Shown: piece by piece, positions 36,978 through 48,452 of the stretch | Numbering within the stretch: position 1 is the stretch's first letter | Layout of the letters: the number at the start of each line of letters is the position of its first letter | Source: Marinobacterium rhizophilum DSM 18822 | GTDB lineage: Bacteria > Pseudomonadota > Gammaproteobacteria > Pseudomonadales > Balneatricaceae | Length of the DNA stretch: 64,000 nucleotides | Assembly: GCF_000378045.1 (NCBI RefSeq) | Contig: NZ_KB899090.1 | Span: 186,001-250,000 of the forward strand | Direction: 5' to 3' | The notes under the pieces: model-generated | What the model saw: the letters and a program-made list of their open reading frames with translations, nothing else | Database searches by the model: none | What the model was told of the DNA's origin: nothing | Translations under genes and position numbers: made by a program

Positions 36978-38447
36978 TCAGGATGAACAGGTGAGGCAGA
37001 TGGACTCTGCCCAGCCCGGCGGCTGGCCGGCAAAGCGTTCGAACCCGGGTTGCTCGGCAAAAGGATCACGCAGCAGGGTCATGAGGTCGTTTACCGGCTC
37101 GAAATCTCCCTGATGCGCCGCACGAATGGCCTCCTCGGCCATATAGTTGCGCAGAATATACTTGGGATTCACCGCCAGCATTCGAACCTGGCGCTGCGCA
37201 GCATCGATCTTCTCCCTGCCCAGCCGCGCCTGATACTGCAACAGCCAGTCGGTGACCTTGGCAGGCTCTGGCCAAACGGCCAGGACAGCCTCCAGCGCCG
37301 CATCGGATCCGTTGAGCCGGCACAGCGCACGGAAAAAGCGCGTCATGTCGACCCGCTGCTCCGCCATCAGAAGCTTGAGCGCGGACACCAGCGCCGCATC
37401 CTCGTCATGCGCCTGGAACAGGCCCAAACGCGCCCGGTAATGCGCCAGCTCAGCCGCTTCATACAGCCCCCCGAAACACTCGAGCTGCGCCTCCAGGTCC
37501 GCACGATCGACCAGCGGCAGCAACGCCTGGCCAAGGCAGGCGAGATTCCACAACACGACCCCGGGTTGCGCCTTGAACGCGTAACGTTTCTGATGATCGT
37601 TCTGGTTGCTGACATAATCGGTCTGATAGCCATCCATGAAACTGTACGGGCCGTAATCGAAGGTTTCACTGAGCAGTGACATGTTGTCTGTATTCAGCAC
37701 GCCATGCACGAACCCGTAAGCCTGCCAGCGCGCCACCAGATCGGCTGTACTGTGCAAAACTTGCCTATACATTGACCGATAGGGGTTTTCATCCCCGGCC
37801 AGGTGCGGAAAGTAACGCTCGATGCAATAATCAGCCAGCTGCCTGAGCTCGTCATGCATACGGTGATAATAGAAATATTCAAAATGGCCGAAACGGATAT
37901 GACAGCGACTGACACGCAACAGCATGGCGCAGGGCTCCATCCCCTCACGCATCGTATAATCATCACTGCCAATCAGACAAAGTGCCCGCGTGGTGGGAAT
38001 ACCCAGCCCCTGCATGGCCTCACCGGCCAGATACTCGCGTATGCTCGAACGCAATACCGCACGGCCATCGCCAAAGCGGGAGAACGCTGTTTTGCCAGCC
38101 CCCTTCAGGTGCAGATCCCACCGCTCCCCTGCCTGATTGAGCACTTCGCCCAGTAACAGCCCACGGCCATCCCCCAGATCCGGATTGTAGACGCCAAACT
38201 GGTGCCCGGTGTATTTCATGGCCAGCGGTTCGGATCCCGGCAAAGGCGCCTGACCACCGAAATACTGCGCCAGCACTTCAGGCGTTACCGTGCACGGATC
38301 AAGATCCAGCAAGGCCGCCACCTCAGCATTGAAACTGATCAGGTGGGCGCCTTTAAGCGGCTGCGGCTTAGTGATCTGATAGAATCGCTCCGGCAACCGT
38401 GCAAAGCTGTTATCAAAATTCAGGTTTTCCAGGGATCGCAGCACGCT
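36978..38447 (-). CDS. selO: Protein adenylyltransferase SelO
   Basis: A 489-aa SelO/YdiU pseudokinase that transfers AMP to Ser/Thr/Tyr of target proteins, linked in E. coli to redox homeostasis. Seen: FDNSFARLPERFY, AMKYTGHQFGVYNPDLGDGRG, the Lys of DLHLKGAGKTAFSRFGDGRA, EYLAGEAMQGLGIPTTRAL, the GVLNTDNMSLL metal/catalytic loop with DYGPYSFMD, and a C-terminal CLTC. The final CxxC sits where eukaryotic SelO has its selenocysteine region and may form a disulfide. The start is MSVLRSLENLNFDNSF at 38447; longer versions back to 38459 or 38474 are possible. Confidence 0.92.
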   Translation of the reverse strand, partial: SVLRSLENLNFDNSFARLPERFYQITKPQPLKGAHLISFNAEVAALLDLDPCTVTPEVLAQYFGGQAPLPGSEPLAMKYTGHQFGVYNPDLGDGRGLLLGEVLNQAGERWDLHLKGAGKTAFSRFGDGRAVLRSSIREYLAGEAMQGLGIPTTRALCLIGSDDYTMREGMEPCAMLLRVSRCHIRFGHFEYFYYHRMHDELRQLADYCIERYFPHLAGDENPYRSMYRQVLHSTADLVARWQAYGFVHGVLNTDNMSLLSETFDYGPYSFMDGYQTDYVSNQNDHQKRYAFKAQPGVVLWNLACLGQALLPLVDRADLEAQLECFGGLYEAAELAHYRARLGLFQAHDEDAALVSALKLLMAEQRVDMTRFFRALCRLNGSDAALEAVLAVWPEPAKVTDWLLQYQARLGREKIDAAQRQVRMLAVNPKYILRNYMAEEAIRAAHQGDFEPVNDLMTLLRDPFAEQPGFERFAGQPPGWAESICLTCSS

Positions 38448-38619
38448 CATGGTGGGTCTCATCAAAACACTCATTGACTGGGGAGCAACTTGGCATGCGC
38501 CTGTGTGGCCCCTTTGGACCGCAGCGCCGCCGCAACCCCTATACCCTAGCATTTGTATCAACTATTATCAGCACCCCAATCCGTTTACCCGTGCAAAATC
38601 AGCCAATGGATAATGCAAT

Positions 38620-38937
38620 ATGAATATCGAGCTGCAGGACCTGTTCTGGCTCAGCCTTGTCACCTTTGTATGCCTGCACTGGTGGCAGGGACAGAAAGTG
38701 CGGGAACTGGCACTGCGTGCAGTGCGCAAACGCTGCGACGAACTGGATGTCCAGTTGCTCGATGACAGCGTGGGCCTCAGGGCCATCTGGCTCAAGCGCG
38801 ATGTGCGGGGCAGCCTGCGCTTCTGGCGCAGCTACCAGTTTGAATTCACGGCGACCGGCGAAAACCGCTATCGTGGTCGCGTGGTGACACTGGGGCAGCA
38901 GGTGCTGTCCATTGATCTTGATGCGCACCGGTTTTGA
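38620..38937 (+). CDS. DUF3301 single-pass membrane protein
   Basis: A 105-aa protein with one N-terminal membrane helix (about 6-22: LFWLSLVTFVCLHWW) and a small cytoplasmic domain, VRELALRAVRKRCDELDVQLLDDSVGLRAIWLKRD...LRFWRSYQFEFTATGENRYRGRVV, which is the DUF3301 pattern. Function unknown. Its last 16 coding bases, including the stop codon, are part of a 27-bp direct repeat found again at 40666-40692. Confidence 0.85.
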   Translation: MNIELQDLFWLSLVTFVCLHWWQGQKVRELALRAVRKRCDELDVQLLDDSVGLRAIWLKRDVRGSLRFWRSYQFEFTATGENRYRGRVVTLGQQVLSIDLDAHRF

Positions 38938-38948
38938 TTCCGGTTCTG
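38922..38948 (+). repeat. 27-bp direct repeat, left copy
   Basis: Covers the 3' end of the DUF3301 gene (TGCGCACCGGTTTTGATTC, then C, then GGTTCTG). It differs at a single base from the copy at 40666-40692, 1,744 bp away. Flanking sequence diverges immediately on the inner sides. Confidence 0.9.
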
Positions 38949-39150
38949 CCTGAGTGCGAATGAGACCTCGCCATACCTGTTCATTCCGTTGTCCTGTTAT
39001 GGCGCTACGCCATCATACCGCACATGGACAACCCGGCTGTCCTGATAAATAGCCCATATAAAAACCTGGCCGGCGCCATATAGAGACAACCAGGAGTCTT
39101 CTGATCTTCACGTAAGCCTGTCAGTCGAATTGAACGCCAGGCCTAACCTT

Positions 39151-40092
39151 TCATCTGATATTCAAGCTGGCGCGGTACCACTCGACGGTTTCCCTGATGG
39201 CTACTTCATGGGGTGTACTGTCGTTGCCAAACCGGTCTTCGTATTTCTTGTGGTCGACGATGTATTGCTGCTCCCATTCATACATCATCTCTTTCATCTC
39301 TTTCAGCATGGGATTGAAAACACCCAAAAACGAAACCATGCGCTTCCCGGCAGACCGTATCTTTACCGGTTTCTGTAGGTATTCTTCGACAAGTGAAACC
39401 AGCTGCCGCGTTGTAACGGTTGGCGGATTGGCGACATGCCACACCTGGCCAAAGGCGTCGTCCTGATCACTCAGCCTGACCAGCGCCCTGGCGAAGTCTT
39501 TTATATAGGTATAGGTATGCGGCAGATCCACATTACCCAGCAAGTTGGCTGGTTTCCCGGTCAACGCCGCCTTGAAAAACATTTCACCAAAGGCGGAATT
39601 CGTGACCAGGGGCCCATAAAAGTCAGACGCTCTTGCAATCACCACCTTCACATCGGCCTCACTCAACAGTATCTGCGCCATGGACGCCCTTACCTTTCCC
39701 TTGTGACCGGTTGCGTTATACGGAAGCGACTCAGTTAATGGCAGGCCTTGAGTATCGCCGTACCCATACAGATTATCTGCATAAATTAGTCTACAGCCCG
39801 CCCGTTTCACTCCATCAAGGATTCCCCGCGTCAGTGACGGGAATTTTTCGGGCCATTTTGTATAAGTCGGCATTGCGCAATGAAACACGGCATCCGCACC
39901 TTTACAAATCTCATAGACCTTTGCAGAATTGCTGGCATCTCCCTCGATGACCTTTATCCGGGCCGGAATCTCATGATCCACTTTCCCGCTTCGATTAACG
40001 ACAGTGACCTCCTTGTCTTGTTCGAGCAGCATTTGAGCAACCCATAATCCAAGAGGCCCAGTACCGAAGACGATGTTCCTTTGGTTCTTCAT
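39151..40092 (-). CDS. Atypical extended SDR, NAD-dependent epimerase/dehydratase-like
   Basis: A 313-aa Rossmann-fold protein. The dinucleotide motif is FGTGPLGLWVAQML (GxGxxG variant), followed by VIEGDASN and a YADNLYGYGD segment typical of extended SDRs. The usual YxxxK catalytic pair is not present at the expected place (YNATGHKGKVRASMAQ there), so catalysis may use a different arrangement or be lost. Substrate unknown. AAGGA lies six bases before the ATG. Base composition is visibly richer in A+T than the neighbours, and the gene is inside the segment bounded by the 27-bp repeat, so recent transfer is likely. Confidence 0.8.
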   Translation of the reverse strand: MKNQRNIVFGTGPLGLWVAQMLLEQDKEVTVVNRSGKVDHEIPARIKVIEGDASNSAKVYEICKGADAVFHCAMPTYTKWPEKFPSLTRGILDGVKRAGCRLIYADNLYGYGDTQGLPLTESLPYNATGHKGKVRASMAQILLSEADVKVVIARASDFYGPLVTNSAFGEMFFKAALTGKPANLLGNVDLPHTYTYIKDFARALVRLSDQDDAFGQVWHVANPPTVTTRQLVSLVEEYLQKPVKIRSAGKRMVSFLGVFNPMLKEMKEMMYEWEQQYIVDHKKYEDRFGNDSTPHEVAIRETVEWYRASLNIR

Positions 40093-40250
40093 AAATATCC
40101 TTGTATTCGAAAGAGGATTCAGCGGCTGGAAGACCGAATATAAAGTAATTAGCGCTTAGGGTCAGGCCTTGAAACTGAATAATGCAGGCTCAAGAGCTCG
40201 GTTGTAGTTTTCGCCCCCTATCGACCCGAACACCCGCCACGTCGCATAAC

Positions 40251-40665
<415 letters not shown>

Positions 40666-40692
40666 TGCGCACCGGTTTTGATTCTGGTTCTG
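40666..40692 (+). repeat. 27-bp direct repeat, right copy
   Basis: Same 27 bases as 38922-38948 with T in place of C at position 20 of the repeat. It ends 51 bp before the truncated haemoglobin start. Confidence 0.9.
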
Positions 40693-40743
40693 ACACGGCC
40701 CTCACCGTACAATAGCTGCCACCTTCCCTGTCCAAGTCGTGCC

Positions 40744-41160
40744 ATGCAGATTTCAGAACCCGGCCAGCCCCGTTACGGCGATGGCGATACATCCTACCAG
40801 GCCACCGGCGGCATTGCGGGCATCCGTCGCCTCGTTGATGCCTTTTACGACCAGATGGAATCCCTGCCGGAGGCGGCCGAGATCCGTGCCCTGCACCCGC
40901 GCAATCTCGACGAGTCGCGGGACAAGCTCAGCTGTTTTCTGAGCGGCTGGCTCGGTGGTCCCAAACTGTACCGCGAGAAATATGGCCCGATCAGTATTCC
41001 CGCCGCTCACGCGCACCTGGGTATTGGCAGCCAGGAACGCGATGCCTGGCTATTGTGCATGGAAAAGGCGCTGGATCAGCAATCCTGGCCCGAGGGCTTC
41101 AAACACTATCTGCTGCGTGCTCTGAGCGTACCCGCCGAGCGCTGCCGCACCCGTGACTGA
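40744..41160 (+). CDS. Group II truncated haemoglobin
   Basis: A 138-aa globin of the 2-on-2 TrHbII type. Visible landmarks: GIRRLVDAFYDQMESLPEA (B-helix Tyr in FYDQM), KLSCFLSGWLGGPKLYREKYG, the proximal His in AHAHLGIGSQERDAWLLCM, and a C-terminal helix. Such proteins bind O2 or NO and have been tied to oxidative or nitrosative stress tolerance. The start is ATG 40744, matching the homologous MQISE...RYG opening. The last eight bases overlap the next gene's GTG start, so the membrane protein downstream is translationally coupled. Confidence 0.9.
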   Translation: MQISEPGQPRYGDGDTSYQATGGIAGIRRLVDAFYDQMESLPEAAEIRALHPRNLDESRDKLSCFLSGWLGGPKLYREKYGPISIPAAHAHLGIGSQERDAWLLCMEKALDQQSWPEGFKHYLLRALSVPAERCRTRD

Positions 41161-42505
41161 ACCCGAACTCTGTCGCCGGAACCGCGGAGACCTGACCGGC
41201 TGGACTGGCACTCGGCTGGCCGGCTGGCTCTTGCTCGGTGCGGCCCTGTGCTCGATCCTCGGCGCCCTTGCCGCATTTCCGCCACCCGAGCTTGCGGGCA
41301 CACTGGCCTGGTGTGCCGGCATCCTGCTGTTCCGTCGCCTGGGCGGACTACAGCGCGCACAGGTGCTGCTGATGCTGAGCGTGGGCGGTGCAGGTCTACT
41401 GCTGGCAGCATACCAGGGCGAACTGCTCGTATACGGCGCCCGAGCGCTGGCCAACAGTCAGGTACTGATCGCCATGCTCGTCGCGGTGGGCTTTTTGCGC
41501 CTGGTCGCTTTGCCCGCGACAACCGCAAGCCCAGACCTTCCCCAAGGCCGGGCAGCCCTGTGGAAGACCCTGTTCGGCACCCACCTGTTCGGCGCTGCGA
41601 TCAATTTTTCGGCCCTCACCCTTATTGGCGATCGCCTGCACAGCGCACATCCACTGCAGCCAACCCAGGCCCTGGCGCTGTCCCGCGGCTTTGGACTTGC
41701 TGCCCTCTGGTCGCCTTTTTTTGTCGCCATGGGCATTGCGCTTACGCTGGCACCGGGCGCCAGCCTGCTGCCGCTAAGCTTGGGTGGCCTCGCGGTGGCG
41801 CTCCCTGCCCTGTTGCTGGCCGGATACAGTCTGGGTCGGCGGGACGATAGCCACACCTTTGCCGGCTACCCGCTTCAGTTCGATTCGCTGCGCATACCCC
41901 TGGTACTCGTACTGCTGGTGATGGCCGGACATCAGTTGCTGCCAGGACTCGGCATCCTGAGTCTGATTACAATCTGCGGCCTGACTCTGCCCTGGCTGGT
42001 ACTGGCCGTTAAATCACACCGCCAGGGCCTGCGACGCTACCGCGATCATATCGAGCAGGCAGTGCCCGCAATGCATAGCGAGCTACTGCTTTTTCTGGCT
42101 GCCGGCGTACTGATGGCCGGCATTTCGGCGCTGGTGCATTTTAGTGGCGTCACGCTGTCACTGCAGCACTTTGGCGCGACGCAAGCAGCGGGCCTGGTTG
42201 GACTCAGCGCGCTGGCGTCCATTATCGGCATTCACCCGGTAATCACCGTCAGCAGCCTGGCCGGCATGCTGATGCCCGTGGTAACAGACCCCAACCTCCT
42301 GGGCCTCAGCATTCTGATGAGCTGGTCACTGGGCGTGATTGTCTCGCCCTGCTCCGGCACACACCTCGCCATGCAGGGGCGTTTTAACCTTAATGCCTTT
42401 CGATTTTTTAGCTGGAACTGGCGCTTTGGTCTGGGTCTTTATGGCCTGGACTGCCTGGCGTTATTTGGCTACGAAGCGCTTTCAGCCTGTCGGACTTACC
42501 ACTGA
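41153..42505 (+). CDS. Polytopic membrane protein, ion-transporter-like, 3' end rewritten by a repeat
   Basis: A 450-aa inner-membrane protein with about eleven or twelve hydrophobic segments in two halves, each ending in a re-entrant-looking Ser/Pro-rich stretch (FGTHLFGAAINFSAL; GLSILMSWSLGVIVSPCSGTHLAMQGRF). The arrangement resembles ion-transporter-superfamily carriers, but I do not recognise the family or substrate. It starts at a GTG overlapping the haemoglobin gene. The last codons (ACRTYH) and the stop lie within repeat copy 2 (from 42483), so the native C-terminus has been replaced or extended. Confidence 0.75.
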   Translation: MTEPELCRRNRGDLTGWTGTRLAGWLLLGAALCSILGALAAFPPPELAGTLAWCAGILLFRRLGGLQRAQVLLMLSVGGAGLLLAAYQGELLVYGARALANSQVLIAMLVAVGFLRLVALPATTASPDLPQGRAALWKTLFGTHLFGAAINFSALTLIGDRLHSAHPLQPTQALALSRGFGLAALWSPFFVAMGIALTLAPGASLLPLSLGGLAVALPALLLAGYSLGRRDDSHTFAGYPLQFDSLRIPLVLVLLVMAGHQLLPGLGILSLITICGLTLPWLVLAVKSHRQGLRRYRDHIEQAVPAMHSELLLFLAAGVLMAGISALVHFSGVTLSLQHFGATQAAGLVGLSALASIIGIHPVITVSSLAGMLMPVVTDPNLLGLSILMSWSLGVIVSPCSGTHLAMQGRFNLNAFRFFSWNWRFGLGLYGLDCLALFGYEALSACRTYH

Positions 42506-42654
42506 TCTACTGTGGAAAAGCCGAATTTGGACATTTTACGTACTCTTTTTTGTTAAATAGAACCACTATTCGCCTCAAAAGAGCTCAAAAACTACCGCAA
42601 ATCGGTCTTTCCCTCGCTACGATCGGCCAAGCCCGACAGGCTGCTAGCAGCCTG
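42483..42654. repeat. Palindrome-ended dispersed repeat, copy 2
   Basis: A 172-bp element, 96% identical over 164 bp to 22789-22952. The right end carries the perfect 18-bp palindrome (42637-42654); the left end keeps only its inner half, cagcctg. Inverted ends match 14 of 15 bases. Its left 23 bp are read as the last codons and stop of the upstream membrane-protein gene. Confidence 0.88.
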
Positions 42655-42686
42655 AACAGGACGCCATTGGAAAACGTCAACAGCCC

Positions 42687-43265
42687 CTAATGCTCCCAGT
42701 CAATGGAGTCATGAATCAGCTTGAGACGTGCCACCGGGCTGTCACAGCTCAGCAGCTCCTGCTTGTCTTCGGCGGAAAACGGCAGCCAGTCGGCCAGGCG
42801 ATAGGCCACCACAACCGCATCATCCGTGTCGGTGTCCGCCGCAAAGGGGGCGAACGAGGGATGTTTGAGCATCTGACGCAGCAGCTGCTGCAATGACTGG
42901 TATTGCGCAGGCACAGCTTCGGCAGCCTCCAGGTCCAGCCAGTCGCAATCCCCCAGCAGCAGGTTATCAGGCTGCACCTGCACAGGCCCGATACGCACTC
43001 GACGCAGCCCCTGTACCACAATACCCAGTCGCTCATTGGGGAGTTGATCCCAGTCGATAATCTTTCCATAGACGCCAATATCGTAAAACGGCGTCTGTCC
43101 GTTCACGGCCGCCTGATCGACACGGGTCTGCACGATGACAAAACCGCTCTGGTGACGGAAGGAATCCGACACCATCTGCAGGTAGCGCGGCTCAAAAATC
43201 TGCAAGGGCATGCGACTGCCTGGAAACAGCACCACGGGCAGCGGAAACAGGGGCAGAATATCCAT
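42687..43265 (-). CDS. LON substrate-binding-domain protein
   Basis: A 192-aa protein consisting of a Lon N-terminal (LAN) domain alone: ILPLFPLPVVLFPGSRMPLQIFEPRYLQM, then FYDIGVYGKIIDWDQLPNERLGIVVQGLRRVRI, and a helical C-terminal part. It has no AAA+ or protease domain. Such stand-alone proteins are common in gammaproteobacteria and have no assigned reaction. The start is ATG 43265, with GGAGG five bases upstream; repeat copy 2 ends 33 bp past its stop. Confidence 0.88.
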   Translation of the reverse strand: MDILPLFPLPVVLFPGSRMPLQIFEPRYLQMVSDSFRHQSGFVIVQTRVDQAAVNGQTPFYDIGVYGKIIDWDQLPNERLGIVVQGLRRVRIGPVQVQPDNLLLGDCDWLDLEAAEAVPAQYQSLQQLLRQMLKHPSFAPFAADTDTDDAVVVAYRLADWLPFSAEDKQELLSCDSPVARLKLIHDSIDWEH

Positions 43266-43463
43266 CGGACCTCCAGACACTTCACCAGCCAGGCATACAA
43301 GCAACAACCACCAAGACGGACAGCCCTGGCAAGCCGCCTGTTCAACCTTAGCGTAGCAACAGCGAGAGCGGCAATGAGGGATGCGACGCTACGCCCGGAA
43401 TATGAAACACTCCACAGCCAAGCGGCAGGGGCGAACATGCATCGAATCCTGATCCGCAGGCAC

Positions 43464-43491
43464 AAAAAAGGCAGCCGAGGCTGCCTTTTTT
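43464..43491. terminator. Bidirectional terminator after sucD
   Basis: Perfect stem aaaaaaggcagcc (43464-43476) with ggctgcctttttt (43479-43491), T-rich on both strands. It lies 23 bp past sucD and ends the sucAB-lpd-sucCD unit. Confidence 0.9.
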
Positions 43492-43514
43492 AATCGCCTG
43501 AAATCAGACGATTT

Positions 43515-44396
43515 TTACTTGATTTCCCAACCGGTGATCTCAGCAAGAGCCTTGCCGATGTCAGCCAGGGAACGTACGGTCTTGACGCCAGCGTCTTCAA
43601 GCGCAGCGAACTTCTCGTCCGCAGTACCCTTGCCGCCGGAGATGATCGCACCCGCGTGGCCCATGCGCTTGCCGGCAGGAGCCGTAACACCCGCGATGTA
43701 GGACACAACCGGCTTGGTCACGTTTGCCTTGATGTAGGCAGCAGCTTCTTCTTCAGCGGAGCCGCCGATTTCACCGATCATGACGATCGCTTCGGTCTGC
43801 GGATCATTCTGGAACATTTCCAGAATGTCGATGAAGTTGGAACCCGGAATCGGGTCACCACCAATGCCGACACAGGTAGACTGGCCGAAGCCTGCATCTG
43901 TGGTCTGCTTGACCGCTTCATAGGTCAGGGTGCCTGAACGGGACACGATGCCAACCTTGCCCGGCAGATGAATGTGACCCGGCATGATGCCGATCTTGCA
44001 TTCACCCGGCGTGATCACGCCCGGGCAGTTCGGGCCTACCAGGCGTACGCCCAGCTCGTCACACTTGACCTTGCACTGCAGCATGTCCATGACCGGAATG
44101 TGCTCGGTGATGCAGACAATCAGCTTGATGCCTGCATTGGCAGCTTCCAGGATGGAGTCCTTGCAGAACGGAGCCGGTACGTAGATCACGGAGGCGTCAG
44201 CGCCAGTCGCGTCAACGGCTTCCTGCACGGTGTTGAACACCGGCAGACCCAGGTGCTCGGTACCGCCCTTGCCCGGTGTAACACCACCGACCATCTTGGT
44301 TCCGTACGCAATCGCCTGCTCGGAGTGGAAGGTACCCTGGCCACCGGTGAAACCCTGGCAGATGACCTTGGTGTCCTTGTTGATCAAAATCGACAT
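43515..44396 (-). CDS. sucD: Succinyl-CoA synthetase, alpha subunit
   Basis: A 293-aa subunit that carries the phospho-histidine and binds CoA. It starts [29 protein letters not shown], has the CoA-binding [10 protein letters not shown], and the active-site His in [19 protein letters not shown]. With SucC it makes succinate and ATP (or GTP) from succinyl-CoA in the TCA cycle. Its ATG shares one base with the sucC stop (TAATG), indicating coupled translation and equal stoichiometry. Confidence 0.97.
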   Translation of the reverse strand: MSILINKDTKVICQGFTGGQGTFHSEQAIAYGTKMVGGVTPGKGGTEHLGLPVFNTVQEAVDATGADASVIYVPAPFCKDSILEAANAGIKLIVCITEHIPVMDMLQCKVKCDELGVRLVGPNCPGVITPGECKIGIMPGHIHLPGKVGIVSRSGTLTYEAVKQTTDAGFGQSTCVGIGGDPIPGSNFIDILEMFQNDPQTEAIVMIGEIGGSAEEEAAAYIKANVTKPVVSYIAGVTAPAGKRMGHAGAIISGGKGTADEKFAALEDAGVKTVRSLADIGKALAEITGWEIK

Positions 44397-45562
44397 TATT
44401 TACCCTCCGCTGCTTTAACCGCCTGCTGAGCACCGTCGGTCAGGCTGGTTGCTGCAATGATATCCAGTCCGGATTCAGCCAGACGCTGTGCACCGAGTTC
44501 CGCGTTGTTGCCTTCAAGGCGCACAACTACGGGCACGTTAACGCCCACTTCCTTAACCGCACCGATGATACCGTCGGCAATCAGGTCACAGCGCACGATA
44601 CCGCCGAAGATGTTGACGAATACCGCTTTAACATTGTCGTCAGACAGGATGATCTTGAACGCTTCAGTGACACGTTCCTTGGTAGCGCCACCGCCAACGT
44701 CCAGGAAGTTGGCCGGCTGGCCGCCGTGCAGCTTGACGATGTCCATGGTACCCATGGCCAGGCCTGCGCCGTTAACCATGCAACCGATGTTGCCATCCAG
44801 CGCAACGTAGTTCAGATCCCACTCAGCCGCACGGGCTTCGCGAGCATCATCCTGGGACGGATCGTGCATTTCCAGCAGATCCTTGTGACGGTACAGAGCA
44901 TTGCCGTCCAGAACGATTTTGGCGTCCAGGCAGTGCAGGTTACCGGCTTCGGTGATAACCAGCGGGTTAATTTCCAGCAGTGCCAGATCCTTTTCTTCAA
45001 ACATCTTCGCCAGACCCAGGAAGATGTTGACGAACTGCTTGATCTGATCGCCCTGAAGGCCCAGCTTGAACGCCAGGTCGCGGCCCTGGTAAGGCTGCGC
45101 GCCAGTCAGCGGATCGATGGTTGCCTTGAGAATCTTTTCCGGAGTCTCTTCTGCAACTTTCTCGATCTCGACACCACCTTCGGTGGAGGCCATGAACACG
45201 ATGCGACGTGAAGAACGGTCTACAACCGCACCCAGGTAAAGTTCCTGAGCGATATCGGTGCAGGTTTCAACCAGAATTTTGGAAACCGGCTGTCCGTTGG
45301 CATCAGTCTGGTAAGTCACCAGGTTTTTGCCCAGCCACTGTTCTGCAAATGCACTGGCTTCTTCGGGAGATTTGATCAGTTTGACGCCGCCGGCCTTGCC
45401 TCGGCCACCGGCATGCACCTGAGCCTTAACAACCCACTGGCTGCCGCCAATTTTCTTCGCTGCTGCAGCTGCGTCTTCCGGAGTATCTACCGCGAATCCT
45501 TTGGAAACCGGCAGACCATAGGTGGCAAACAGCTGTTTACCTTGGTACTCGTGAAGGTTCAT
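44396..45562 (-). CDS. sucC: Succinyl-CoA synthetase, beta subunit
   Basis: A 388-aa ATP-grasp subunit: [22 protein letters not shown], the nucleotide-binding [36 protein letters not shown], and [10 protein letters not shown] with [12 protein letters not shown] in the C-terminal flavodoxin-like half that contacts SucD. The length is the family norm. It lies 142 bp downstream of lpdA in the same orientation, close enough to be cotranscribed. Confidence 0.97.
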   Translation of the reverse strand: MNLHEYQGKQLFATYGLPVSKGFAVDTPEDAAAAAKKIGGSQWVVKAQVHAGGRGKAGGVKLIKSPEEASAFAEQWLGKNLVTYQTDANGQPVSKILVETCTDIAQELYLGAVVDRSSRRIVFMASTEGGVEIEKVAEETPEKILKATIDPLTGAQPYQGRDLAFKLGLQGDQIKQFVNIFLGLAKMFEEKDLALLEINPLVITEAGNLHCLDAKIVLDGNALYRHKDLLEMHDPSQDDAREARAAEWDLNYVALDGNIGCMVNGAGLAMGTMDIVKLHGGQPANFLDVGGGATKERVTEAFKIILSDDNVKAVFVNIFGGIVRCDLIADGIIGAVKEVGVNVPVVVRLEGNNAELGAQRLAESGLDIIAATSLTDGAQQAVKAAEGK

Positions 45563-45704
45563 GCTCTTGTCCGTTGTCTGGTCAATTATGAATACTGTAT
45601 CCGCTAGGCGAGCTTACAGTATTCGTGCTCACTCGTTTATACGACAAGCGTCTAATAAGAGGCGCCGGAGGATATCCGGCCCCTCATAAACCCCTTTTAG
45701 AGGC

Positions 45705-47150
<1,446 letters not shown>

Positions 47151-47186
47151 CTATCCTTAAATGCTCTCGAAGTACTGTGGGCTGCC

Positions 47187-48401
47187 TTAAACGTCCAGCA
47201 GCATGCGAGCAGGATCTTCCAGCAGATCCTTCAGAGTTACCAGGAACTGAACAGCCTCTTTACCATCGATCATACGGTGGTCGTATGACAGCGCGAGATA
47301 CATCATCGGCAGAATGACGACCTGACCGTTGACCGCCATAGGACGCTCCTGGATCTTGTGCATGCCGAGGATCGCAGTCTGTGGCGGATTCAGGATCGGT
47401 GTCGACATCAGGGAACCAAACACACCACCGTTGGTGATAGTGAAGGTACCGCCCTGCATGTCATTCAGGCCCAGTTTGCCATCACGGCCACGCTTGCCGA
47501 AATCGGCAATGGTGGACTCGACATCGGCCAGACTCATGCTGTCGGTATCACGCAGTACCGGCACCATCAGGCCACGATCGGTGGATACGGCGACGCCGAT
47601 ATCCTGGTAACCGTGGTAAACCATGTCGTTGCCATCGATGGAGGCGTTGACCGCCGGGAAACGTTTCAGCGCTTCGGTAGCCGCCTTGACGAAAAAGGAC
47701 ATGAAGCCCAGACGGGTGCCGCCGTGAACTTTTTCGAACAGGTCCTTGTACTGCTTGCGCAGTTCCATGACCGGCTTCATGTTGACTTCGTTGTAGGTTG
47801 TCAGCATGGCAGCGTTCTGCTGTGCTTCGACCAGGCGCTTGGCGATGGTAGCGCGCAGACGAGTCATCGGTACGCGTTTCTCAACCCGCTCTCCGGCAGC
47901 AACGCTGACGGTAGCAGCCGGTGCCGGAGCCGCTTTGGCCGCAGCTGGTGCAGGCGCTGCAGCAACCGGAGCCTGGGCGCCGGACTTGATGAAGTTCTGT
48001 ACGTCTTCCTTGGTAATGCCGCCGCCCTTGCCGGTGCCGGCAATCTGACTGGCATCCAGATTGTTCTCAGTGATCAGCTTGCGTGCAGCCGGGCCGACCT
48101 TGTCGGTATCGCCACCGGCAGCCGTTTCGGCTGCAGGCGCAGCATCGGCACTGGTACCGGCAGCGCCGGCTTCAAACTGTGCAATGACTTCATCGCTGAG
48201 GACGGTTTCGCCTTCACCCTTGAGAATTGACGTAATCACACCGTCAGCCGGTGCAACCACTTCCAGTACAACCTTGTCGGTTTCGATATCGACAATCAGC
48301 TCATCGGCCGCACAGGCTTCGCCCGGCTGCTTGTGCCAGGTGGTTACTGTGCCGTCTGCGACGGATTCCGGAAAAGTCGGGGCTTTGATTTCGATGGACA
48401 T
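47187..48401 (-). CDS. sucB: Dihydrolipoyl succinyltransferase (E2)
   Basis: A 404-aa core subunit: one lipoyl domain (about 1-77, lipoyl Lys in [11 protein letters not shown]), an Ala/Pro/Gly-rich linker, an E1/E3-binding domain (about 100-145: [32 protein letters not shown]), a second Ala/Pro linker, and the catalytic domain with the active-site [16 protein letters not shown]. The start is ATG 48401, with AAGGA six bases upstream. It transfers the succinyl group to CoA in the TCA cycle. Confidence 0.97.
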   Translation of the reverse strand: MSIEIKAPTFPESVADGTVTTWHKQPGEACAADELIVDIETDKVVLEVVAPADGVITSILKGEGETVLSDEVIAQFEAGAAGTSADAAPAAETAAGGDTDKVGPAARKLITENNLDASQIAGTGKGGGITKEDVQNFIKSGAQAPVAAAPAPAAAKAAPAPAATVSVAAGERVEKRVPMTRLRATIAKRLVEAQQNAAMLTTYNEVNMKPVMELRKQYKDLFEKVHGGTRLGFMSFFVKAATEALKRFPAVNASIDGNDMVYHGYQDIGVAVSTDRGLMVPVLRDTDSMSLADVESTIADFGKRGRDGKLGLNDMQGGTFTITNGGVFGSLMSTPILNPPQTAILGMHKIQERPMAVNGQVVILPMMYLALSYDHRMIDGKEAVQFLVTLKDLLEDPARMLLDV

Positions 48402-48452
48402 GTTGTTTCCTTTTGTGCTCCGCAAGGTCGTATCCCGCGATACGACCTGTCA

